Shown here: positions 1-5,588 of the stretch, in pieces | Layout: every line of letters starts with the position of its first letter | Numbering within the stretch: position 1 is the first letter of the stretch | NCBI RefSeq assembly: GCF_015207245.1 | Contig: NZ_JADEXF010000246.1 | Location: forward strand, 1 to 6,117 | Source of the DNA: Nostoc cf. edaphicum LEGE 07299 | Lineage (GTDB): Bacteria; Cyanobacteriota; Cyanobacteriia; Cyanobacteriales; Nostocaceae | DNA: 6,117 bases | Direction of reading: 5' to 3' | Made by a program: the position numbers and the translations under genes | Notes under the pieces: generated by a model | What the model saw: only the letters and a program-made list of their open reading frames with translations | Database searches by the model: none | Told to the model about the DNA's origin: nothing

Positions 1-906
1 GCCAAATAGGATCAACACTACCATGCTGGTGATTCGCAAAGTAGCATCACAAACTTGACGCAGAGATTCTAAGGTAAGTTTACGATTAGCAGCCGCCAGT
101 GCGATCGCACCACCACAACCCACTGCACCCGCTTCTGTTGGCGTAGCAATGCCAAAAAATATACTGCCCAGCACCAACAAAATTAGTATCAAAGGTGGTA
201 TCATCACCCGAATTATCCGCTTTCCCAAAGCTTTACCACCAATATTTCTGACATCAGCAGGTAAAGCCGGTGCTAAATCTGGCTTCAAAAATGCCACAAT
301 CAGAACGTGTAGGGCAAATGCACCAGCCATCATCAAACCGGGAATCACCGAACCGATGAACAAATCGCCCACTGATACACCCAATTGGTCGCCCAGCACT
401 ACCAACACCACACTCGGCGGGATAATTTGCCCCAATGTTCCTGATGCAACTATCACACCAGTCGCTAATTCTTTGTTGTAACCATAGCGGAGCATAATTG
501 GTAGAGAAATCAAACCCATTGCCACTACAGTCGCCGCTACTACCCCAGTAGTTGCTGCTAACAGCGCCCCTACCAAAATCACAGCTAAAGCCAGTCCGCC
601 TCGTAAGCGTCCCAACAAAATCCCCATCGTTTCTAAGAGTCTCTCTGCTATACCCGATTTCTCTAACATTGCCCCCATGAAGATGAAATAAGGGATAGCT
701 AATAAGGTATAGTTTGCCATGATGCCAAAAATGCGTTGTGGCATGGCAGTCAGAAACACTGGGTCAAATACACCTAAGCTAATTCCCAATATTCCAAATA
801 AAATTGCCACACCACCCAATGAAAAAGCCACCGGATACCCCAGCGACAGCAACACCAAAGCACCAGCAAACATCACTGGCCCCAACCATTCATAAGCCAG
901 TGTCAT
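1..906 (-). CDS. TRAP transporter large permease subunit (DctM family), C-terminus cut by window edge
   Basis: This is the large membrane subunit of a tripartite ATP-independent periplasmic transporter, which in this family forms the ion-coupled translocation channel in the inner membrane. I read 302 codons from the ATG at 906-904 to the window edge with no stop. The family is usually about 430-450 residues, so roughly the last third is missing. Visible family signatures are the very hydrophobic multi-helix pattern, [17 protein letters not shown] (about 69-85), the glycine/alanine-rich [19 protein letters not shown] (113-131), GQIIPPS (159-165) and [12 protein letters not shown] (252-263). 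The start is supported by GGGAGG (918-913), 6 nt upstream and inside the preceding gene. It overlaps the small-subunit gene by 17 nt, so the two are probably translationally coupled. The sequence resembles the 'mannitol/chloroaromatic' TRAP branch. A glutamate TRAP system (GtrABC) is known in Synechocystis, but the substrate here cannot be read from the sequence. Confidence 0.95.
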   Translation of the reverse strand, partial: MTLAYEWLGPVMFAGALVLLSLGYPVAFSLGGVAILFGILGISLGVFDPVFLTAMPQRIFGIMANYTLLAIPYFIFMGAMLEKSGIAERLLETMGILLGRLRGGLALAVILVGALLAATTGVVAATVVAMGLISLPIMLRYGYNKELATGVIVASGTLGQIIPPSVVLVVLGDQLGVSVGDLFIGSVIPGLMMAGAFALHVLIVAFLKPDLAPALPADVRNIGGKALGKRIIRVMIPPLILILLVLGSIFFGIATPTEAGAVGCGGAIALAAANRKLTLESLRQVCDATLRITSMVVLILFG

Positions 907-1432
907 GATTGTCCTCCCTGCCTTGAAGAATTGCCAAGTTTTTGATCGCCTGAGAAATTCCCTGGAAAATCAGCAGCACAAAGCCGACAATAATCATTGC
1001 TTTAATCGGGTAACGAGGCAATCCCCCAGGATCGGATGAGGCTTCCTTAATTAGCCATGAAGCCACAACCGCATCCCAAGAAAAAGCGATCGTCATGATA
1101 CAAAATGGGATGAGGAAAAATATAGTCCCTACTAAGTCTGCAAGTGCTTTTCGTCGGGGTGGCCAATTACTGTAAAAAATATCAACCCGCACGTGTTCGT
1201 TGTGCTTGAGGGTGTAAGCTGCTCCCAACAAGAAAACTAAATCAAAAATATACCATTGAGATTCTATGTAGGCGTTGGAGGTGAAGTTGTTACCGGTAAT
1301 TCTTCCAAGATATCGCCCGATGACATTCCACACGCCAAGCACGATCATTACTAGTACCAGCCAACTAGTAAATCGACCAATGCGTTCAGTGCAATTATCA
1401 ATAATATTTGATATTCTTAATAATTTTTCCAA
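890..1432 (-). CDS. TRAP transporter small permease subunit (DctQ family)
   Basis: This is the small four-helix membrane subunit of a TRAP transporter. In this family it partners the large permease and helps dock the periplasmic solute-binding protein. The 180-residue product has four hydrophobic segments (about 22-37, 62-76, 101-118 and 143-163). It carries the DctQ signature around the second helix: E57-x-Q59-W, then [20 protein letters not shown] (67-86). The start codon is TTG (1432-1430), not ATG. An in-frame TAA lies two codons upstream, no ATG occurs before residue 29, and an AGAGG at 1448-1444 sits 11 nt upstream, so TTG is the best choice. It is the first gene of an operon with the large subunit, whose start lies inside this gene's last codons. 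No solute-binding-protein gene lies upstream: the next gene is comM, transcribed divergently. That component may lie beyond position 1 or elsewhere in the genome. Confidence 0.94.
   Translation of the reverse strand: MEKLLRISNIIDNCTERIGRFTSWLVLVMIVLGVWNVIGRYLGRITGNNFTSNAYIESQWYIFDLVFLLGAAYTLKHNEHVRVDIFYSNWPPRRKALADLVGTIFFLIPFCIMTIAFSWDAVVASWLIKEASSDPGGLPRYPIKAMIIVGFVLLIFQGISQAIKNLAILQGREDNHDTGL
913..918 (-). promoter_or_regulatory. Ribosome binding site of dctM-like gene, inside dctQ-like gene
   Basis: The minus strand reads GGGAGG, 6 nt before the ATG at 906. It lies within the last codons of the small-subunit gene and fixes the start of the large subunit within a 17-nt overlap. Confidence 0.75.
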
Positions 1433-1443
1433 TAGTTATTTTA

Positions 1444-1448
1444 CCTCT
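1444..1448 (-). promoter_or_regulatory. Ribosome binding site supporting the TTG start of dctQ-like gene
   Basis: The minus strand reads AGAGG, 11 nt before the TTG at 1432. The spacing is slightly long. Together with the in-frame stop just upstream it supports initiation at TTG. Confidence 0.5.
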
Positions 1449-1488
1449 TGAATTGCTGTAAGAGACTTCTTTGTAATTTTAAGGGTTT

Positions 1489-1537
1489 GTAGTAAGGACT
1501 TTAGTGCTTAGAAAATAAGGACTTTAGTCCTTACTAC
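1489..1537. repeat. Tandem palindromic repeat in dctQ/comM divergent spacer
   Basis: Two 18-nt direct copies, TAAGGACTTTAGTGCTTA (1493-1510) and TAAGGACTTTAGTCCTTA (1516-1533), differ at one base and lie 23 nt apart. The second copy is itself a hairpin: an 8-bp stem (TAAGGACT and AGTCCTTA) closed by two bases. The outer ends also pair, because GTAGTAAGGACT (1489-1500) is the exact reverse complement of AGTCCTTACTAC (1526-1537). Alternative folds are therefore possible. From memory this type of palindrome is scattered in Nostoc-like genomes, which is knowledge rather than something the window shows. It lies upstream of both divergent genes and could affect expression, or could simply be a mobile interspersed repeat. 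Confidence 0.8.
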
Positions 1538-1671
1538 TAACTTGCTTACCCATCAATTTCAAATTGACAGACTACTAGCCTTAATTCCAAAAAATCGTCT
1601 ATGTGGTTTCACTAATGCCAATTTACCAACTCATCTGCTAGAGATTTTAAAGGTTTACCGTTATATAAGCA

Positions 1672-3201
1672 ATGCTTGCTAGAGTCTGGAGTGCATCAAT
1701 TGTGGGCATCGATGCCGTCAAAGTCGGCGTGGAAGTCGATGTGTCAGGGGGATTACCGGGAATTGTTGTCTTGGGACTTCCAGATTCAGCGATTCAAGAA
1801 TCAAGAGAAAGAGTCAAAGCAACTTTGAAAAATACTGGCTTTGCCTTTCCGATGCGTAAAATAGTCATTAATTTAACTCCGGCAGATTTACGCAAAGAAG
1901 GCCCCTGTTTCGATTTGCCTATTAGTGTAGGAATTTTGGCGGCTTCTGAGCAAGTTAGCGCTGATTTGTTGGGGGATTATCTCTTTTTGGGCGAAGTCTC
2001 TTTAGATGGCAGTTTACGTCCGGTGGCTGGTGTATTACCGATCGCAGCAGCAGCCCAAAAGATGGGAATTGCAGGTTTAGTTCTCCCTGCTGATAATGCC
2101 CAAGAAGCGGCAGTGGTTGAAGATTTGGCTGTTTACGGCTGCAAGCATTTGTCTGAGGTGGTGGATTTTTTAAATAATCCGGGGCGTTACAAACCTGTGC
2201 AGATAGATAGTACAACACAGACAACAACAGTATCCTACCCTGGCACAGATTTACATGATGTGAAAGGACAAGCTCATGGGCGTCGTGCTTTAGAAATTGC
2301 TGCGGCTGGTGGGCATAATCTCATTTTTGTCGGGCCGCCTGGTAGTGGGAAGACGATGCTAGCAAGACGCTTACCAGGAATTTTACCACCGTTGAGCTTT
2401 GCCGAATCTTTAGAAGTGACTCGCATTCATTCGGTGGCTGGTTTATTGAAAAATCGTGGTTCATTAGTACGCGATCGCCCTTTTCGCAGTCCCCACCACT
2501 CAGCATCCGGGCCTTCTCTTGTGGGTGGCGGTAGCTTCCCTCGTCCTGGAGAAATATCATTATCTCACAGGGGCGTGCTGTTCCTTGATGAACTTACTGA
2601 GTTTAAACGAGATGTTTTAGAATTTCTGCGTCAACCTCTAGAAGATGGCTATGTGACAATTTCCCGCACCAAATTATCGGTAATGTTTCCCGCGCAGTTT
2701 ACTTTGGTGGCGAGTACCAATCCCTGTCCTTGCGGCTACTATGGCGATACCATCCAACAATGTACTTGTTCTCCCCGCCAACGCGAGCAATATTGGGCAA
2801 AACTTTCTGGGCCGCTGATGGATCGAATTGATTTACAAGTTGCAGTGAATCGCTTGAAACCAGAAGAAATTACCCAACAACCCACGGGAGAAACATCAAT
2901 ATCAGTACGCGAACGGGTTCAACAAGCAAGCGATCGCGCAATTACCCGTTTCCAAGGAGAAGCAAATCTGCGTTGCAATGCCCATTTGCAAAGTAGTCAT
3001 CTCCAAAAATGGTGCAAGTTAGATGATGCTAGCCGCAATTTATTAGAAGCAGCAATAAGAAAATTAGGTTTATCAGCAAGAGCAAGCGATCGCATTCTCA
3101 AAGTAGCACGAACGATTGCAGATTTAGCAGGAGAAGATGAGCTAAAAACCAATCATGTAGCGGAAGCGATTCAATATCGCACAATAGATAGAATGCAGTA
3201 G
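1672..3201 (+). CDS. comM: ComM/YifB family AAA+ ATPase (branch-migration helicase)
   Basis: This is a full-length (509 aa) Mg-chelatase-like AAA+ protein of the YifB/ComM family. In Vibrio cholerae, ComM is a hexameric helicase that drives branch migration of incoming single-stranded DNA during natural transformation; the same cytoplasmic role is inferred here. The N-terminal ChlI-like domain (about 1-170) begins with the typical MLARVWSASIVGIDA and contains GLPGIVVLGLPDSA (27-40). The AAA+ core has Walker A GPPGSGKT (221-228), Walker B GVLFLDEL (301-308), and PLMDRIDLQ (381-389), which carries the conserved arginine. Between them is a cysteine cluster, NPCPCGYYGD...CTC (350-366), typical of the family and possibly metal-binding. 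The C-terminal domain contains GLSARASDRILKVARTIADL (466-485). The ATG at 1672 gives the canonical N-terminus, although no Shine-Dalgarno motif is visible. Three of the window's seven HIP1 sites lie inside. It appears monocistronic, with no other competence gene nearby. Confidence 0.96.
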   Translation: MLARVWSASIVGIDAVKVGVEVDVSGGLPGIVVLGLPDSAIQESRERVKATLKNTGFAFPMRKIVINLTPADLRKEGPCFDLPISVGILAASEQVSADLLGDYLFLGEVSLDGSLRPVAGVLPIAAAAQKMGIAGLVLPADNAQEAAVVEDLAVYGCKHLSEVVDFLNNPGRYKPVQIDSTTQTTTVSYPGTDLHDVKGQAHGRRALEIAAAGGHNLIFVGPPGSGKTMLARRLPGILPPLSFAESLEVTRIHSVAGLLKNRGSLVRDRPFRSPHHSASGPSLVGGGSFPRPGEISLSHRGVLFLDELTEFKRDVLEFLRQPLEDGYVTISRTKLSVMFPAQFTLVASTNPCPCGYYGDTIQQCTCSPRQREQYWAKLSGPLMDRIDLQVAVNRLKPEEITQQPTGETSISVRERVQQASDRAITRFQGEANLRCNAHLQSSHLQKWCKLDDASRNLLEAAIRKLGLSARASDRILKVARTIADLAGEDELKTNHVAEAIQYRTIDRMQ

Positions 3202-3324
3202 TTTTCTTGGATGATGGCTTAAATCTGTTAAAGGTTGACGCAGATAGTTCGTGCTACCTACCAGCAGCTAGAACAGCAAGGCTAAAGCTATGATTCTAAT
3301 AAATGAGTTCAGAGTCCAAACTTT

Positions 3325-3450
3325 ATGAAAACCAGCACCTCAGCAGAATCACATTTAAAAGTCAATATTTTGCTGGAAACTAGAGAAGATGGTAGCGCGA
3401 TCGCATCTATTTTGGAACTTTCACAGTATCGGGTTGAACCTAATACTTGA
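3325..3450 (+). pseudogene. Small ORF, 41 aa, possible truncated HicB-like antitoxin remnant
   Basis: The ATG at 3325 opens 41 codons ending in TGA at 3450. The product begins MKTSTSAESHLKVN and continues ILLETREDGSAIASILELSQYRVE. The segment about residues 11-37 has a strand-turn-strand pattern (hydrophobic strand, charged E-D-G turn, second strand). This resembles the N-terminal hairpin of HicB-like proteins, whose members continue with a helix that is absent here. Codon use looks coding (GCG ATC GCA at a HIP1 site), but no good ribosome binding site precedes the ATG. It could be a decayed gene, a genuine very small protein, or chance. No HicA-like toxin gene is visible next to it. The family assignment is pattern recognition only. 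Confidence 0.35.
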
Positions 3451-3492
3451 AAGTGGGTTAAGTAGGAAAAGTAGGATCTTTTCTCTAAAACA

Positions 3493-3512
3493 TTAAATAA
3501 ACTCTTATTTAA
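3493..3512. repeat. AT-rich inverted repeat
   Basis: TTAAATAA (3493-3500) and TTATTTAA (3505-3512) form a perfect 8-bp stem with a 4-nt loop (ACTC). All pairs are A-T, so the hairpin is weak and has no flanking T-run. It is not a convincing terminator. It lies just upstream of the TTGACAG cluster. Confidence 0.45.
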
Positions 3513-3520
3513 GTGTATTC

Positions 3521-3576
3521 TTGACAGGTCAAGGGTAACTACTATTGACAGAATTAATTTTGTCTTAACCTGTCAA
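3521..3576. promoter_or_regulatory. Cluster of TTGACAG motifs / inverted repeat, possible operator
   Basis: TTGACAG occurs on the plus strand at 3521-3527 and 3545-3551, and on the minus strand at 3570-3576, with spacings of 24 and 25 nt. The first copy is part of a perfect TTGAC-AG-GTCAA palindrome (3521-3532). The outer arms, 3521-3533 and 3564-3576, are inverted repeats matching at 12 of 13 positions. The cluster ends 113 nt before the DUF4394 start codon. Each TTGACA could serve as a -35 element, but I could not find a well-spaced consensus -10. A regulator site is inference. Confidence 0.4.
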
Positions 3577-3679
3577 AAATAATTCCAGTGTAATCTATAG
3601 TCATCAGTAAGCTTTAACCATTAATCCTTATTAGTAAAGGATAGGTCGTTGCTGAATCAAAATCAGAAAATTTTATCTT

Positions 3680-3683
3680 GGAG
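3680..3683 (+). promoter_or_regulatory. Ribosome binding site choosing the ATG at 3690
   Basis: GGAG lies 6 nt before the ATG at 3690. It overlaps the alternative in-frame TTG at 3678, which it therefore cannot serve, so translation should start at 3690. Confidence 0.65.
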
Positions 3684-3689
3684 TGTAGG

Positions 3690-4544
3690 ATGAAAGCTTT
3701 TATCACACGAAAAATTGCCCTTGTCGTTACTGTAGTCACTGCAAGTCTCGGTTTGAGTGCTAACAAAATTTCAGCTGACGTTGGGATCACTAAATTAGCT
3801 GATATCCTTCAAATTAATGTTACAGGCAAATGGTCTACTTTAAGATTCATTGGCTTAACCTCAAAGAATACTCTTGTAAATATAGATCCGAGTGGATTTG
3901 CCAAAGTAATAAAGGTTAAAGAAATTGACGGCAACTTACAAGGTATTGACTTCCGTCCAGCAAACGGTCTGCTTTATGGTGTCACAGATACTGACAACAT
4001 ATACACGATCAACTCTATAACTGGTCAGGCGACCTTTGTGAGCAAACTATCTAGCAGCTTTAATGGAGGATTTCAGTCAGGGTTTGACTTTAATCCTGTA
4101 CCAGACCGCTTACGGATAGTAGGTAGCAATGATCAAAATTTCCGTACTAATGTAGATACTGGTGCAGTCACTGCCGATAAAACCCTAGCGTATGCTACTG
4201 ATGATGTCAACGCCAAAGTTGACCCCAACATTACCGCTGTCGCTTACATAAATTCGGTTGCTAGAGCCACATCAACTCAACTTTTTGGTATTGATTACGA
4301 TCTTGACGTGTTAGTACTGCAAAACCCACCTAATGATGGCACTCTCAGAACGATTGGCAAGCTTGGTGCTAACTTTGCACCGATAAGCGGGTTCGACATC
4401 TTTACAAATGCACAAGGCAAAAATACTGGCTATGCACTGTCTGGTTCAGTTCTTTACACTATTAACCTATCTACTGGCACTGCAACTAAAATCGCCACTG
4501 TACCTAAAGGTAACTTCATTGGTTTAGCCGTTACATCTAAGTAG
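3690..4544 (+). CDS. Exported DUF4394 domain-containing protein
   Basis: The protein is 284 aa from the ATG at 3690. An upstream in-frame TTG at 3678 would add four residues but has no suitable ribosome binding site. The N-terminus looks like a signal peptide: MKAFITRK, a hydrophobic stretch at about 9-24, and possible cleavage after A24 or A29. The rest matches DUF4394 by motif: FIGLTSKNTLVNID (53-66), GIDFRPANGLLYGVTDTDNIYTIN (85-108), GFDFNPVPDRLRIVGSNDQNFRTN (131-154), TSTQLFGIDYDLDVLVLQNPPNDGTL (195-219), and a final GYALSGSVLYTINLSTGTATKIA (247-269). The recurring 'D...N.LYG...LYTI...TG.A' pattern suggests repeated beta-propeller-like blades. No enzymatic residues or C-terminal sorting signal (such as PEP-CTERM) are visible, and the family has no established function that I can name. 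It appears monocistronic, with a hairpin downstream at 4594-4635. Confidence 0.9.
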   Translation: MKAFITRKIALVVTVVTASLGLSANKISADVGITKLADILQINVTGKWSTLRFIGLTSKNTLVNIDPSGFAKVIKVKEIDGNLQGIDFRPANGLLYGVTDTDNIYTINSITGQATFVSKLSSSFNGGFQSGFDFNPVPDRLRIVGSNDQNFRTNVDTGAVTADKTLAYATDDVNAKVDPNITAVAYINSVARATSTQLFGIDYDLDVLVLQNPPNDGTLRTIGKLGANFAPISGFDIFTNAQGKNTGYALSGSVLYTINLSTGTATKIATVPKGNFIGLAVTSK

Positions 4545-4593
4545 GCATCCCCCAACTCAACTTTATCTATTGGTTAAAAGCGTAAATGCGTAT

Positions 4594-4652
4594 GCTCTGC
4601 TCTTGATTGTTAAGATATTCAATCGAGAGCAGAGCAGGCGCTTCAGATTTTT
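4594..4652 (+). terminator. Strong hairpin downstream of DUF4394 gene, probable terminator
   Basis: The arms are 4594-4609 (GCTCTGCTCTTGATTG) and 4620-4635 (CAATCGAGAGCAGAGC). They form 16 pairs including one G-U, with a 10-nt loop. An additional GCG/CGC pairing (4588-4590 with 4639-4641) lies across a small internal loop. A TTTTT run follows at 4648-4652, about 12 nt after the stem, which is later than in a textbook rho-independent terminator. It lies between two convergent genes and so may serve both. Confidence 0.6.
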
Positions 4653-4715
4653 CTTAGTCCCCGGAAGCGAACTTTGTTTGTATAGCCACGAATTCCATTC
4701 GCTTTTCAAAAACCT

Positions 4716-5357
4716 CTAAGACGCAGGAGAAATTAACTGACCAATACGCTTGAGAATTTGCAAAACGGCGTACAGTTCTCTCGCGGATGCAAACGGAGCA
4801 AAAACTCTTGACAAATCGTACTGTGGTATATTTGTTTGCGTCACTTTGACAAATAAAATATCGTCTCCATTCGTCACCATCCCAAACACAGGTTTACTGG
4901 GATTGGGGTTAGCCATCATATAAGCTAGAGCTTGCGGTACAGCCGACCAAACTGAGAGTGTGGTTTTTTTCGACTCCAACACCATCACCCACAACCGATC
5001 TTGTAACACTAAAACATCAATCCGTCCGCGCAGTATCTCCTCGCCATCATTGAGCATGAGTTCCACGGATGATTCAGCCTTAAGTCTGAAAGGAGGATCG
5101 TAAAATCCAGAGAGTGCAAGTATTGGTGACACCAACAACAATATGACTGTCCCTTCTAGTAAATCACCTCCGGCACGGTGATAAAGATACCTGCGGCGCA
5201 CGACATCTACAGAAGCTTTTTCCGCTTCTGTAATTTCAGACAATCCCTCATACCACTCTGGGAAAAATTGCTCGTTTTCAACACGGACAAAACCAAATCG
5301 ATTTTCTGCATCCTCTAGAGTGGTAATCGCTTCAGTAATTGCTGCGGTCTGTGTCAT
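4716..5357 (-). CDS. Orphan PD-(D/E)XK nuclease-fold protein (restriction endonuclease R-like)
   Basis: This 213-aa soluble protein resembles small cyanobacterial proteins annotated as type I restriction subunit R-like or PD-(D/E)XK nuclease-like. The putative catalytic core is GRIDVLVL (111-118, Asp114), followed by WVMVLESKK (123-131, giving the E128-x-K130 pair). Gln142 in PQALAYM (141-147) fits the glutamine-plus-helix often seen after this motif. Glu69 in GGDLLEGT (63-70) could be the upstream acidic residue. The core resembles the N-terminal nuclease region of HsdR, but the protein lacks the helicase motor and is far shorter than HsdR. The ATG at 5357 is used; no convincing ribosome binding site precedes it. 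No methyltransferase or specificity subunit is in the window, so a classical restriction-modification role is unsupported. DNA cleavage is inferred from the motif only. Confidence 0.75.
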   Translation of the reverse strand: MTQTAAITEAITTLEDAENRFGFVRVENEQFFPEWYEGLSEITEAEKASVDVVRRRYLYHRAGGDLLEGTVILLLVSPILALSGFYDPPFRLKAESSVELMLNDGEEILRGRIDVLVLQDRLWVMVLESKKTTLSVWSAVPQALAYMMANPNPSKPVFGMVTNGDDILFVKVTQTNIPQYDLSRVFAPFASARELYAVLQILKRIGQLISPAS

Positions 5358-5418
5358 TGCTTCTAGGTAAAAATTACTTTGCTATATTAATATCAGCGCA
5401 TCTTTATTATCGCCAATT

Positions 5419-5450
5419 AGCGCCGCAGCTACGCCCGCCGTAGACATCGC
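5419..5450. repeat. GC-rich interspersed-type repeat in spacer
   Basis: A 32-nt GC-rich block, containing CGCCGCAGCTACG and CCGCCGTAGACATCGC, stands out from the AT-rich flanks. From memory, variants of GCCGTAGACATCGC recur in Nostoc-type intergenic regions. Only one copy is present here, so its repeat status cannot be shown from this window. Confidence 0.45.
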
Positions 5451-5479
5451 ATTGTTATGTCACGATAAAATTCTAAATT

Positions 5480-5515
5480 CCTCCCCAAGAACGCTTCACA
5501 AACACCCTTGGGAGG
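5480..5515. repeat. Inverted repeat (bulged hairpin) upstream of the yihY-like gene
   Basis: CCTCCCCAAG (5480-5489) pairs with CTTGGGAGG (5507-5515). This gives 9 pairs with one bulged C and a 17-nt loop. It lies about 75 nt before the start codon at 5589. No T-run follows. It could be a leader structure or another interspersed element; the function is unknown. Confidence 0.5.
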
Positions 5516-5573
5516 ATGTCGCAACTCAGGAGATCAGTATCCAATATATCAGGGACTAAGCAACATCCCCTAC

Positions 5574-5579
5574 AAGGAG
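5574..5579 (+). promoter_or_regulatory. Strong ribosome binding site of yihY-like gene
   Basis: AAGGAG lies 9 nt before the ATG at 5589. It is the clearest Shine-Dalgarno sequence in the window and fixes this start. Confidence 0.75.
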
Positions 5580-5588
5580 ACTGATTGG

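Larger units (their letters stand above)
3202..3689. other. Long spacer between comM and the DUF4394 gene
   Basis: About 490 nt with no convincing full gene. It holds a 41-codon ORF (3325-3450) with one HIP1 site, an AT-rich hairpin (3493-3512), a cluster of three TTGACAG motifs (3521-3576), and an untranslated leader of about 110 nt before the ATG at 3690. A frame that stays open at 3201-3293 lacks an ATG or recognisable product. I see no clear rho-independent terminator directly after comM. Confidence 0.6.

Noticed and set aside
149..481. 110-codon plus-strand open frame
   Set aside because: It lies entirely antisense to the clearly recognisable TRAP large-subunit gene and has no recognisable protein character.
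1661..1669. TTATATAAG just before comM as a -10 box
   Set aside because: It lies almost at the start codon and would imply a nearly leaderless transcript. No matching -35 was found, so it was not called.
1955..2560. Two minus-strand open frames (1955-2227 and 2321-2560)
   Set aside because: Both are antisense to conserved comM coding sequence, including the Walker A region, and have low-complexity or unconvincing translations.
3201..3293. Open frame after comM reading ...VDADSSCYLPAARTARLKL
   Set aside because: It has no ATG start or ribosome binding site and is preceded by a stop at 3189-3191. I could not recognise a family, so chance is the simplest explanation.
3303..3383. Alternative 26-codon ORF starting at the ATG at 3303
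   Set aside because: It is very short, in a different frame from the better candidate at 3325, and has no family resemblance.
4665..4704. AAGCGAA/TTCGCTT inverted repeat as a terminator for the minus-strand nuclease-like gene
   Set aside because: Only 7 pairs with a 26-nt loop and no T-run on the minus-strand exit side.
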